A DNA stretch of 64,000 nucleotides, from NCBI RefSeq assembly GCF_008831285.2, contig NC_045144.1, positions 4,084,268-4,148,267 on the forward strand, given 5' to 3'. The stretch is from Nymphaea colorata (taxonomy: Eukaryota; Streptophyta; Magnoliopsida; Nymphaeales; Nymphaeaceae). The notes under the pieces were generated by a model. It saw only the letters and a program-made list of their open reading frames with translations, was not told the origin of the DNA and did not search any database. Positions 50,113 to 61,333 of this stretch are shown in pieces (within the stretch, counting starts at the first letter, position 1; each line of letters begins with the position of its first letter). Position numbers and translations under genes: made by a program.

Positions 50113-51066
50113 GATCTACCACGTAAGACCATATGAAACTAAACTTTCAAATGGAACAAAGGATCTAAAATGAAGAAATCCACACAAATCAAGGGATCGC
50201 TAGGTGGACCAGCTTCTTACATCCGTCTCAAAGTTGGATCCAAATATTAAGTTAGCTATCTTTTCCTTTTTCCCTTTGATGAAGTTTAGATTAATGATGT
50301 AAATGGCGGTTCAGATTTGGGTTAGGTGTAGCCATCTATTAGACTTAATGAAACTTGGATTCATCTCTTCTTTGTAAAACAAAAATCAGATCTGGATAGT
50401 ATAAGATCCAAAATTTATATGTTACAGCAGAGTCTCAATGGCAGGGCTAGAAATTTAAACGGGAAAGCACGCACATAACTTTTAAGTTCAAGAGGTAAAA
50501 GGAAAAACAACCTTTATCTCAGGCATTTACATTCTCCGCTCTCATCATTCAAATTAAGATTCAGTTTCAAAGTTACATAGATCTCTCTCTCTCTCTCTCT
50601 CTGTCCACCCACTTCACAAGCAGCCAGCTCCCAGAAAAATCCGTCCATCCCCAACCGCCCAGATCCTCCCCTCCCACTATCTTGATCAGTTGTTGTCTTT
50701 TCACATCGGATATCCTTGGAGAGATGGTGACGGTTACATTCGAAAAGCATCAAGTTGTGCAAGAGATTACAGGTTTCTCCCCCAAGAGAAAAAACCAGTG
50801 TGATCAGATATCACAACATGGCGTCCTTTCAGGAATGGTAACATGTTTGGTCAGTGTTCGGTGATCTACAAGGGCATACCTGCCCTTTTAGTGGAAGCTG
50901 GACCCAGTCAAGGCCACTCCTGCAGTACAGCGTTGCCCTCGCAACTGCAAAAGCTACATAAAACTACTCCCTCTCTTTCACAGCGATCTCTTTTTCTCTC
51001 GACTGCATCAAAGAAGACGAAGAAGAAGAAGAAGAAAAGGAAAGGATTGGGTGGAGGCGGCAAGCA
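50113..51066. other. Upstream region of the phytocyanin gene
   Basis: No other gene seen. It contains a (CT)n run near 50580-50602 and a GAA-rich leader just before the ATG (51013-51045). CATAAAA near 50956 could be a TATA-like element but is weak. Confidence 0.45.
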
Positions 51067-52333
51067 ATGGGGAGCTCCTGTATGGCAGCAGTACCTCCTC
51101 TGAGAATGGCGTCGAAGGCGCAGATGCTACTGCTGCTACTGCTAGTGGTGTGTCGGATGGAGTGGGGGTGGGCCTTCGAGTTCACTGTCGGAGGGGACAT
51201 GGGTTGGGCCATTCCTCCTGCCAATGACACCGACATGTACAATCAGTGGGCTTCCAAGAACAGGTTCCAAGTAGGCGACACCCTCCGTGAGTTCTCTCTC
51301 TCTCTCCTCTCTCTCAACAGTTTCATATTCACGTACAGAACATATGACATACTTTACAGCATGTCTCTGCTTCAACATTTCTGTTCTTTTAGCCAAAAAC
51401 CAACGTGAAAATCAAGACATGTAAGTTGGTAGTCGATAGTGTTTCCAAAATCACGTTAATTATGTCACAAACACTCCGCCTGCTCAATGTAAAATTCACT
51501 TTCAGTTTAAGAAAAGTGAAGAAGCGTAGCTGAAATGGCGCCTTGACACCTTCCTCAACCATCACACATCTCTTGGAAGATGTTGCAGGCTGTGCTGGGT
51601 AGCCATCTGAAATTGAGTTTTCCAGCAGCCGGGTACCGCTGTGGTCGCCATCAATTTACTGCTAGTCTAGTCCTTGTAGGCTTTGATGTTTATTTCCACG
51701 TTACAAATTCAAAGCCTCTGCTTTAATTAATTGCCGCCATTAATCGATTGAAGGTCTTGTCCTTGTTACAACGCAGAATGAAGTATTTCCTCGACTGAAA
51801 ACATAAAACATTAGCTGAGATGAATTACTTCGTCTAAGGACAGGCTCTTCAATGTTCTAGCTTTCCTTCTTTTCTTTTCTTTTTTTCCGTGCTCTTTTCT
51901 TTTGCTGGTAGAGTTCTTCGTATGAATTAGAGTGAGAAAAAATGAAAGGGAGAACCGGGGAAGGTTACTGACAATGTTCCAACTCTTGGTAGACTTCAAG
52001 TACAAAAAGGACTCGGTAATGGTGGTGAGCGATACGGATTACGACAAGTGCAACTCCTCCCACCCACTCTTCTACTACAACAACGGGAACACCGACTTCA
52101 AGATCAGCCAGTCGGGCCTCCTGTACTTCATTAGTGGCGTTTCCGGCCACTGCGAGAAAGGGCAGAAGATGATTGTCAAGGTGCTGAGCGGGCCAGCCTC
52201 TCCATCCCCTGGGGGGAGCCCTTCGACGCCCTCCCCACCTGGCTCCAACGCCGACGTCGCCGGCCTTCTCCCAACGTCCGCCACCGTCTGCTCCCTCGCC
52301 GCTTCCATCCTGGTGGCGCTTGTCGCACATTAA
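51067..52333 (+). CDS. Early nodulin-like protein (phytocyanin family, plastocyanin-like domain)
   Basis: Exon 1 is 51067-51286 and exon 2 is 51993-52333, joined in frame (CTC C + AC TTC) to 186 codons plus TAA. An N-terminal signal peptide has the hydrophobic run MLLLLLLVV. The plastocyanin-like domain runs from FEFTVGGDMGWAIP to GHCEKGQKMIVKVL, with DKC and GHC as the disulfide pair. A Pro/Ser-rich arabinogalactan-like linker (PASPSPGGSPSTPSPP) follows, then a C-terminal hydrophobic tail typical of a GPI-anchor signal. The usual His before the DKC segment is replaced (KKDSVMVV), the second ligand Cys is Ser (YFISG) and the axial ligand is Gln, so copper binding is unlikely. This is normal for early nodulin-like proteins, which act at the plasma membrane or cell wall. 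A later ATG at 51106 would also leave a full signal peptide. Confidence 0.92.
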
Positions 52334-53833
52334 ACTCTGCCGAGTCGTGTCGATGTGATGAGTTCGCCTTGCTTCTCTCCCCGTTCCTGTTTTATCCGTT
52401 TCAGTTTCTACTTTCTGGTTTCTAAAGGAAAAAAAGAGTGGGGAAAACGTTCCTTTATTGTGAACCTGAAGGCCGAAGTGCTTGTTGATTAGGTTTAGTT
52501 ACATCTCATGTTAATTCTTGCACGTTTTGAAAGTGAAACTTTTGATTTGTGGTTGCTTGAACGAAGACGTGGCGTCAGATCGTGTTTTGAATCCCTGCTT
52601 TGAGCATGTTGTTTTGGGTGTTTGATTACCTGATCTAAGATTTCGGGAAATTAAACCTAGGATTTTAGATCTATGATACATAACAAGGATGGCATGTCCT
52701 CTGTTTGTCAGATGCATGACTTAAGCATGGTTTCGTAGTCCTTGATTTTGATAATCTGTTGATCTCAAGACCGATTCATAGATTTGGTTGGACAATGGAG
52801 TTCTCAATCATGGTTATCAGGTCTGCGTTTTCCTAAAAACTCTGAACTTAAGGTGGGGTCGTATTTGACAAGACCCTCAGATGTTAGACCAAGGGTAGTC
52901 AAATGCCCTAGGGAATGGAAGTTTCTTGGGCCCTAACAACGGGAAATTTAAATATTTATAAAGTACTTTCTACATATGACATTAAATATATCATGAAAAA
53001 TCTATTTTGTTCTTGGGGAAGCCAGAATTAGTTACTCTTTCAGGGGCCTTTTTTTTATATGACAATGTTTTACTATTGTCTTACAGAACTGCTTACGGAT
53101 CAATCAAGGTAAAATAGAGAATTATTATACTTTTTTTATATATATTATTGTATGTTTTTCAAATTGAATGGATAATGCTCGAAACCATGACGTTTCACAT
53201 GTTCCAAAATGACACTTATTTAAACTAATATCCTTGTTTGACCGTTAGCAAAAATGAGGCCGATAGTAAGGCAATCAGAAGCGTGAAGGCCATCAAAATT
53301 GGGGCAAAAATATATCTACAAATAAAATTTCCTTCATTTTCTAGTTAGGAAAAGAAATTTACACCACCTTTAGAGGTGTGTCACCGTCTTCGTCTCATAA
53401 AGGCAAATGGAGAATAGAAGATCCTGTTGCAACGTAGTTTCATGAAAACTGTGGAACTAACTTAGAAATCAAAACTTGTAGTTTTTAAAAGTTTCAATCA
53501 TGCAGTCTCTGTCCACACATATTGTGATGTTGCGGAACTAACTTAGATCCTGTTGCAACATATTGTACGTGTAAATGTTTACACAAGTCTCTGTCTGGTT
53601 TTATGTGTACACTGAATTCGCCTTAACCTGCAGTGTGATGTTGCGGATCAAACCAACCAGCTAAAACAATATAATATACAACCTCCGTTGGACCGCTGTT
53701 GCAGCTGCTGCTCCCCACGATGGCCGAAGATAGCCAACGCTTTCACTCTCATAGATCAGTAACCAACATAGGTGGAAATTCACATATGAGCTTAGCTAAA
53801 ATGAAGGAACGGCTTGTAAACTAGAAAGATTGC
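52334..53833. other. Intergenic stretch between two converging genes
   Basis: It contains the 3' untranslated region of the phytocyanin gene and presumably that of the minus-strand ATPase gene. No other gene or bounded repeat recognised. Confidence 0.55.
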
Positions 53834-55243
53834 TTAGATTCCATCACCGTCATATTGTACCCATCTTTCAGTAACAACTTTAAAATTCTTATCCCTTTTC
53901 TTCACCTACAAAACCAGTGTATAGTATGCAGGTTGACCATAAAAAAGCAACGTAGTTAATGGGATGCTCTACAAAGAACTACTAAAGTAATAACGTACCT
54001 CAACTAGTGGCCTCCCTCCACGTAGCAACGCATCCACACTTCGATCAGTCTGTACAAACAGGAGCTGTGTCAAGAATATGATATGACAGGCTTGCCATGC
54101 TCATATACCATGAAAAGGGACAAGAAAAGAAAAGCACAGAACATAAGCAAATGAGGTATGCTGCCTAGTAGGAACGTGTGAGAAAGAGAGGAAACATGCT
54201 TAGCAAATGTGATCACAACTTGTGAGCATATGATTCCAATGATCATATTCACAAGCCATCTGCAACAAGTGGAATGAGCATACTTCCAAGTCTATATGAC
54301 TTGTATTTATTGGATTGTCAATGTTTCTTAAAAGATTTTAACAACATTAACCTATCTAGTATATGGATTGTGGCTATGCATGTGGTTCTGCTGATCTTTG
54401 AAAAGAAAATACATAATGTATCCAGGGATTTTTTAGCTAAAGGAAGGCCCTCTGCCAGATTAGGACATTGCGAATTTGCTTCATTTTTCAATAAATTCAA
54501 AAGGGATGTCCAACCTGGTTTAAATCCAAATAATAATACATCCATATCAAGAAAATGACTCGCTGCACACAAACACGTAGACATGAAGAAAAAATTGATT
54601 GCCTATAATGTTTAAATAGAATTAGTGTAATTTTGTACTAGAGAGTGTGAACATAAGTTGATGCTAGGTTTTGTCCAATCAATGCCAAACTACAGTGAGT
54701 GGCTACCTTACTGTATAATTAGAATGCATTAACACTAAAATCAGCATCAGAAATATAATACAAAAATGTGCAGACTTCGTACATCAAGATGCAGACCACA
54801 ACTAGCTCATAGGTAGCAAGCACATCATAGCCAGTTGTTACCCATTATCTTCACATCTACAAATCATTCTTCTATTGACAGTTAATGAACAGAAAAGACC
54901 TTGGTGAATATTAGTGATATTGAATTCGAACAAGCTGATATGTCTGAGACACAGATTAGTACTTTTTTATCACTTAATCTGAACACCAACCCCATCCCCC
55001 TTTTCCCTCAAAACCTCCTCTCCTTCTCTCTCTCTCTCTCTCTCTCTTGCAACAACAACAACAACAAACAAAGGCAAAAACAAGAAGAAGATAGTATACC
55101 CGATGAACAACCCAGTAGTCTCTTTCTCTCATTTCTATCAAAAATGGGAAAGTTGGAGGAGCCTTGCGTTCAAGAACACTTTTCTGTGAACCTCTGGCTC
55201 GTGCCTCTTCGTCCCCTAAAGTAACAGTTTGTACTCCACCAAC
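53834..55243 (-). CDS. 3' end of a SpoIIIAA/Ycf45-like P-loop ATPase gene (SPD1 family), three exons, partial
   Basis: Minus-strand exons 55243-55100, 54049-53999 and 53905-53834 join in phase 0 and end in TAA. The 88 residues begin VGGVQTVTLGDEEARARGSQ, continue KSVLERKAPPTF, MRERDYWVVHR, SVDALLRGG, and finish RWVQYDGDGI. The GG-x-TVTLGDEEA ... LERKAPPTF ... VD-x-LLRG pattern is the C-terminal part of the SpoIIIAA/Ycf45 AAA-type ATPases. In plants these include Seedling Plastid Development 1 and relatives, which are plastid proteins. Exons for the Walker motifs are not visible in the 1.1 kb upstream. At 56330 a nested transposon block begins and runs to the window edge. Either the gene continues beyond the window across a giant intron or this is an orphaned tail. 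Splice sites and frame look intact. Confidence 0.72.
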
Positions 55244-56329
55244 CTATCCAAAAGTAGCAAATGAGAATGCAACCGCTTTAGGTAAATAGGGTTCTCAACA
55301 TGATTCAAAATATTGAGGAATCAGAGTAATAACTATTTTTGTAAACATCATTTGTGGAAAAATTAGGGGACAGCAAGAAGCAGTTTCTTCATCTTCCGAT
55401 GATCTTTCAATAAACAATGAAAGAGAATGTAATTAGTATCAGCAAAGACATCTCTTAAACATCCAAAACAATGGGTTCTAAATCTTTTTTATCTGAATGC
55501 AGAAGGTGGTTTGCATCATGACCTATGGTAGAACCAGATAAGTTGTGCATAGATGCAAAGGCAGAACCATAAAATTTATCTAAGACACAGACTAGTCATG
55601 CTTTTTGGGCCATCTCCCTAGTTCCACCCTGCATGCATGACAGAGATACAAGAAGCAAATTTGTCATTTTTTCAGAAAAAGGGACATAACGACATATATT
55701 TTGATGAGATAGACCTCAGTAATGTTGAACCTATAGGAAAACAAACCTGCAAATGGATTACCCCCAAAAGAGGCTACTTCAAATCCTAAGTAAGCTTAAA
55801 GCTAAAGAAGCATTTTCCCTTCAGATGCACAGAAAACTCTCGGTAGTTGGGAATCATTAACCACAAATGCATAAGAAAAAGATGCACACATACAGACAAG
55901 GTAGAGGAACCATTTGGCCAGATTCCTAATCATGGCTAGTCTTCTAATGGCAGGTGGTTGTGGAAAATGACCAAATGACTGGAGGGAAAAGATAACAAAA
56001 GAACATAATAGAGCTACCAAAAGCACACACACACACACATAGATATATATAGAGAGAGAGTATAATAAAGAAACAATTTCAAGCTAATCGCAAAAGTTTA
56101 ATTACGATCATTATATGCTCATGAGAGCTAAGTATATTGGAGAAAGAACAAATATCATACAGTCAGCAACAAAAGCAAGTGCACTTAACAGGACAGACAA
56201 GAGCACAAGAGCATAAAGGCATGCAAAAGAGCAAAAGCACAAAAGTACAGACAAGAGCTTTGGTACACAAAAAAGCAACGGCACTAAGATACAAACAACA
56301 GCACAAGTGCATTAAAAAAAAAATTACTA
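55244..56329. other. Intron or upstream sequence of the ATPase gene tail
   Basis: No upstream exon could be recognised on the minus strand. A short (CA)n lies at 56022-56038. At 56150-56310 the plus strand is a low-complexity run of AAGAGCACAA-like words, immediately beside the Copia fragment border. Confidence 0.5.
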
Positions 56330-56847
56330 ATGTGAATCCCAATGGACTTTTCTAGGTTTTTTCATAAATTGACTTAGTTTCTCAACAACAAAGCTAATAT
56401 TTGGTCTACTCACAGTGACATACAGAAGCTTGCCAATAAGAGACCTGTAAGATCGTGAATCCACTAGCTCCAATTGATCATCATGAAGATGAAGACGTGG
56501 ATTCATTGGAAGATTAGATGGCTTGGCTCCTAACATCCCTGTATCCTGCAGTAGGTCAAGTACATATTTTCTCTGAGACAACACTACACCTTCTTTGTTA
56601 TGAGCAACCTCAATCCCAAGAAAATATCACAAGTGACCAAGATCTTTCGTAACAAAGTGCTTCTGAAGGAAAGTCTTTGTGACCGAAATTCCTTGATCAC
56701 AATCACCTGTCATGATCACAATCACCTGTCAGGATAATGTCATCAACATAAACTACCATAACAACTATACATTTGGAGGTATTCTTGATGAATAGAGAAT
56801 GATCAAACGGAGATCTTTCAAATCCACACCGTGAAACGACCTCAAAT
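56330..56847 (-). pseudogene. Copia retrotransposon, reverse-transcriptase C-terminal half, broken
   Basis: The minus strand encodes FEVVSRCGFERSPFDHSLF, then the YVDD catalytic box within VVYVDDIILTG, then VLSQRKYVLDLLQDTG and SYRSLIGKLLYVTVSRPN. These are hallmarks of Ty1/copia reverse transcriptase. A 19-base tandem duplication (about 56694-56731) shifts the frame just after YVDD. The RNase H domain and 3' LTR are missing beyond 56330. The upper border is the start of an inserted LTR at 56848, and the rest of the element is at 58987-60801. Confidence 0.88.
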
Positions 56848-58989
56848 TGTAACACTAGACTTCTGTAGGTGGAACGGATCGGGTCCAGACCCAAACCCAA
56901 ACCCACTTGCATGTTAGCCTGACGCCCTCTTCTCCCTCGTCTTTCCCTCTTCTCCCTCGTCTTCCTCTCAATCCCCCTTTGTTGCCTCTCATGCCAGCGC
57001 AAAGAAGAAGAAGAAGACGGAGGTTGGTGTAATGCGGCAACGAGAACGGTGGCGCTGGCGCTCAGGTAAGGCTTCTGACTTCTCTCCGCCTCCTCCTTCC
57101 TCTTCCTTCTTCTCCTCCTCCCTCCTGCACAGCCTTCTCTCCTTTCCGTCAGCACCCTCCTTCTGCCCACACGATTTCTCTCTCCCTCTCCCTCTTTGCT
57201 CAAGCTCTCTCCTCGTCCCTTCTGTCTCCTCCTCACCATCTCCCCCATGTCCCTCACTCGATTTCCCCTCTCTGCTTGTCTCTCCCCTCTACCCGAACCC
57301 TCTCTCACTCGTCTTCAGCCACCCCTGCAGCTACCGTGGGGTTCTTCTATCGACAAACCCCCCCTTTTTTTACCTCTCTTTCGCTAAATCTTACCATATT
57401 TATTGTTGTTGGATTGGATTGCAGTTTGGGGACACAATTTTTCCTTATAACAACGACTAGAATGCGTTGGTGTGGCGGCATTGAAGGATTTTAGCCGCTT
57501 GAGGATCACTCGAACTAGGGAGGTGGCTGTCGGGAGGACTGCAGCAGCTAAGACTTTGAAATTGGGGTGAGGCTAAGACTTTGAAATTGGGGTGAGCAAG
57601 GCCTAATCAAGCCTAGATGGTTGAATATTTTCTGTTGGAGCATGTATAATTGTTGATTGAGCATGCTAGAATTAAGAATTGATGATTTAGGATATATGTT
57701 AGCGACTTTGCTTTTTGGAGAAAGTCTAGGATTATTTTGGAGATGCGATGATCCATGCTTATAATGACCTTTTTAACATGATAAGTTGATTCTCGAAGCT
57801 ATTGGGAAACATGGTAGAGATTTGATGGGGTTATGAAGATTTAGAATCATTTTAGTGAACACGTGGCTCATGCGATTGTCGACGTTGTTGGTTGGGAGAG
57901 AGTAGGTAAGCGGAGTGTAATTATTGGGAAGACGTCTCAACTATGGAAGCAAGGGAGAAACATATTAGTGATTGGTTCAATCGTAAGCGCAGAGCTTAAA
58001 TCATTTGGTGACAACCTAAAGGAGTTGAGAAGAAGCCTATTGGAGGGCTTTGTGGGTCGACACTACCATTCGACACCTTCTTGAGGCGATGGCATGCCTC
58101 AATGATTATATTTTACACTTGTATATATTGTAAAGTGAAATAAGTAGAAATCTTATCACTTGCTTATGTTTGCAAGTACACCGGGCACGTCCAGTTAGAC
58201 CTTGAGCAACAAGACATGAAGCTCGAAGCATTTTGAAGTGTTTTGTGGATGCGTGACAGGTATGGCGGCATTCCAGGCAAATTTCTACCTGGGGCCAACA
58301 TGTGAATGTGTGCTTTCGGGATCATGGGATCCTACGATTGTGATGTGAATAAACGATTGTGTTGTGAGTGAATGTATGTATGCATGCGCATGATTTGCTA
58401 TGTGATAAGTTTTGTTTTGGAAAGCTATTAGAAGCTTGTTTTAAAAACTATTACGCATTTGCATGTGCATGCTCAAATTGATAACTGCTTAGGACAGATG
58501 AGGTGGGGTATCGAGTCGAGTATCTCCTCGACCCCGATTGTGCATTAGAAAGCATCCTAGAATGGTAACTGTATAGGACAACTACGAGTCAATCACGGAT
58601 GGAGACTACTCTCTGGGATTTGGCTAAGTTTTGAAAGATGTGAACGATGTATTGGATAAATGTGAATTTTGATGAATGTGAATGTTGTGAATTGTTGTAT
58701 ATACATTGTCGTGAGCAATAATGCAATTGAATGAGATTGAAAGGTAGTTGTACCCGTATTGTTATGACGGCTAGCTAAGAATGTTAATGATAAGTGTAGC
58801 CCTCGTGTGGAGGCAATTGGAGGTGTGGGTGCACTCGTGAAGTGAACCAACTTCATGGGCTAGCCAGTCATTTTGTAAATGTGTAATTATAATGATAAGA
58901 ATGAAAGAATAAGAGATGAAAGGCCAATGAGTTGTGGCATTATGTTTGGGAGTTGTCCCGCCTTCGCCACTAGTCTCGCATGTTCAAAG
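56848..58989 (+). mobile_element. Truncated long LTR inserted in the Copia element (relative of 17208-19533)
   Basis: It starts TGTAACACTAGAC and follows the 17208-19533 LTR through shared landmarks: GTCCAGACCCA, GAGGCGATGGC, TATGGCGGCATTCCA, GTGAAGTGAACCAAC and GCCACTAGTCTC. It breaks off at TGTTCAAAG, the place corresponding to about 18713 in the other copy, so roughly 820 bases of its 3' end are gone. The five bases before it (CAAAT) should be the target duplication, but the partner was lost with the missing end. The CT-rich part at 57080-57330 gives long but meaningless open frames. Confidence 0.75.
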
Positions 58990-60801
58990 ACACATTTAGA
59001 GCCAATAATATCACAATTTTAAGGAGGATCAACCAATTCTCAGGTACCACGCTGTAAGAGAGTATGCATCTCATCTTGCATGGCTTTTCGCCATTTACAG
59101 TCTAGTAATGTCTGTTGATGACTAGTTGGTACAGTATGAACTATCATAGGCTCATAGCATAAAGAAACTGTAGTAAGTTGTTATCAAGGTGGTCAGTGGA
59201 AACAAATTATGAGATAGGATGCATAGTACACTGTCTCTTGCCTTTGCGCAGGGCTATAGGCAAGTCCTGAGAAGGATCAATGTCAGGTATACTTACTTCA
59301 ATGGAGATCACATCCCAAAAAGATTCTGATGGTCGACCATACATCCCAAAAAGATTCTGATGGTCGACCATGAGAGGGATCCTGCCGACGAGTGTATATC
59401 AATGGAGGGTCCTGAAACCTATTCATAGTCGGAGTAGGAGAGGGAAAAGACGGCAACAGGATTGGAGGGATAGGTAGAGGAATAGGACATGGCATCTCAG
59501 ATGACACAGAAGTAGGACTGAGACTCAAAGAAAGTGACATCCGCACTGATATACTCTTTGCGAGTTATCGGATCAAAGCACTTGTACCCTTTTTGGTTTC
59601 GAGGATAGCCAATGAATACACACTTAATGACTTGAGCAGCAAGTTTATCACGTTTAGGCCCAAGGATGTAAACAAAACAGGTACAGCCAAATACTTTTGG
59701 TGCAACAGGAAGTAAGCTTCGATTGGGATAAACAAGTTTAATCGGTATTTTGTTGTCAATAGAGGATGACGGTAAACGATTTGTCAGGTAACAAGGCATG
59801 AGTATGGCATCACCCCATAAGTATGCAAGTATATGATTAGAAGTTGCCTATGTTTTCGTTCGACAAATTCATTCTATTGTGAGGTATGAGGACATGTAAA
59901 TTGAGGAGAGATACCATTTTCAGCACAAAAGGTCATTAAGATAGATGATTTGAACTCAAGAGCATTATCAGTGCAAATACACTTAACCAGAGAACCAAAC
60001 TGAGTTTTTATTTCAATAATCATATTTTTGAGAATAGGTACTACTTCAAACCTTTCTTTCAAAAAAAATACCCAACTAACTCGAGAGTAATCATCAACAA
60101 CAACCAGAAAATACGTAAACTTAGATCGGTTAGCAACCTTGCTAGGACCCCACACATCAACATGAAGAAGATCAAACAACCCTTGACTTGATGGACTAAG
60201 ACTCGAAGGAAAACTACTACGAGTATTCTTGCCAAGTTGAGAGGCCTCACACTGAAACGACTCTGGGACTGAAAGGTGAGGTAGAATGGAAAGGAGCTTG
60301 GACCCTGAAGGATGACCAAGCCTGAGATGCCACTAAAAGGGTGTAGAATCTGATGTAGAAGATGTAGCAGCAAGAGCCATAGGGGCTGACAGGATGTAGA
60401 CGCCCCCTTTTTCATAGTCACCACCAATAGTCTTCCTAGTTTGTAAGTCCTAAAATGAGCATGCACCAGGGTAAAAAATAATGCGACAGTGTAAATCAGT
60501 AGTCAACTGTTTAACAGAAAGCAAATGGGATGGAAACTCAGGAGCATATAAGACATGTGAAATGATCATAGACTGAGAAAGTTTCACATCTCCATAACCC
60601 AATATAGGTGACATTCTACCATCTGCAATTTTGACATGACGTGGCTGAGAGAATCTATGCAACGTAATGAACAAACTAGGTCTACTGCAGAAATGTCTCG
60701 ATGCTCCTGAGTCAATAATCCAAGAGATACTTGAATCAGGCGTGGATGTACCCGTAGAGAGAGCTCAATCAATCAAAGTAGTGGAAGCTGAAGCCTGTGA
60801 G
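58987..60801 (-). pseudogene. Copia retrotransposon, protease-integrase-RT start, broken by stops
   Basis: In minus-strand order: the protease active site WIIDSGASRHFC near 60720, the PEFPSHLLSVKQLT region, the GAG-pre-integrase WHLRLGHPSGS, the integrase core (LHVDVWGPSKVANRSKFTYF, VVVDDYSRVSWVFFLKE, CTDNALEFKS), then PKVFGCTCFVYI and CVFIGYPRNQKGYKCF, and finally the start of the RT. Stops interrupt it at several points, for example a TAG near 60450-60470 where Gln fits and another just before WHLRLGHPS. A 31-base tandem duplication lies at about 59309-59370. Its 5' part is cut by the hAT element at 60802, and its RT is cut at KCVF (58987) by the truncated LTR. Confidence 0.9.
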
Positions 60802-60811
60802 CAATGTTATC

Positions 60812-61009
60812 CGTATCGTACGATACGAACGCGTATCGTACGATACGTATCGTCCGTATCAACGTTTTCGATACGTTACACCTATTAAATACGATACGCG
60901 TACGTATCGTGCGATACGGTGGGCGTATCGCACGATACGCGTACGTATCGTGCGATACGGTGGGCGTATCGCACGATACGTGCGATACACCCCCGTATCG
61001 CACGATACG
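60812..61009. repeat. Array of seven 16-bp palindromes at the 5' end of the hAT element
   Basis: The palindrome CGTATCG-YR-CGATACG occurs at 60812, 60832, 60903, 60924, 60944, 60965 and 60994 (first base of each), with further half-sites between. Two 41-bp units (from 60903 and 60944) are tandem duplicates. Subterminal repeats of this kind in plant hAT elements such as Ac are known binding sites of the transposase. Here the same role is inferred for the BED zinc finger of the encoded protein. Confidence 0.85.
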
Positions 61010-61021
61010 GGAGTAAAATTT

Positions 61022-61047
61022 AAAAAGGGGCCGTCGGGCCCCTTTTT
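61022..61047. repeat. Perfect 11-bp inverted repeat (hairpin) in hAT 5' region
   Basis: AAAAAGGGGCC (61022-61032) and GGCCCCTTTTT (61037-61047) are separated by four bases. It lies between the palindrome array and the transposase start. In RNA it would form a strong stem with a U run, and its role is unknown. Confidence 0.85.
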
Positions 61048-61333
61048 GCTTCTTATTCTCAAACCGACGCTCCTCTCTCTCTCTCTTCTTGTTTCTCAAC
61101 ACTGCGAGGGACGTGGGAGGGAGAGATTTTCTCCATTGCATCAAGATTTGCCGGTGAAGAAGCTTCATTTCTCGTTGTGGGGAGTCTTGGGACGGTGGGA
61201 AGCTTGGAGAAAGAGGGTTTTTTGGTTTTTAACACCAAGAAGGTAAAAAATAACTCATTTTTGCCGTTGAATCGTTCATTTCTCTTATTTCCTACATTTA
61301 TTTGTATGTTTTTACTTGTTTTGTGAAGATATA

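Noticed and set aside
54274-54558. 94-codon plus-strand frame inside the ATPase intron, faintly like a LINE RNase H tail
   Set aside because: The resemblance is too weak (a short FLAKGRPS phrase) and no other LINE parts are adjacent.
56703-57308. 201-codon open frame on the minus strand
   Set aside because: It is a chimera: the last part is Copia RT (YVDD), and the Arg/Glu-rich first part is just the CT-rich section of the inserted LTR read in reverse.
58960-58990. ARLVAK-like codons next to Copia KCVF, which look like the normal Copia RT motif
   Set aside because: The same bases occur in the unrelated solo LTR near 18690, so they belong to the LTR. The resemblance to ARLVAKG is chance.
60812-61009. 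Repeat array as a CRISPR
   Set aside because: Palindromes abut at irregular spacing with no unique spacers, and the genome is a plant's.
61316-61316. Upstream start for the hAT transposase
   Set aside because: The codon is TTG. The ATG at 61334 starts just before the BED finger and follows a plausible acceptor.
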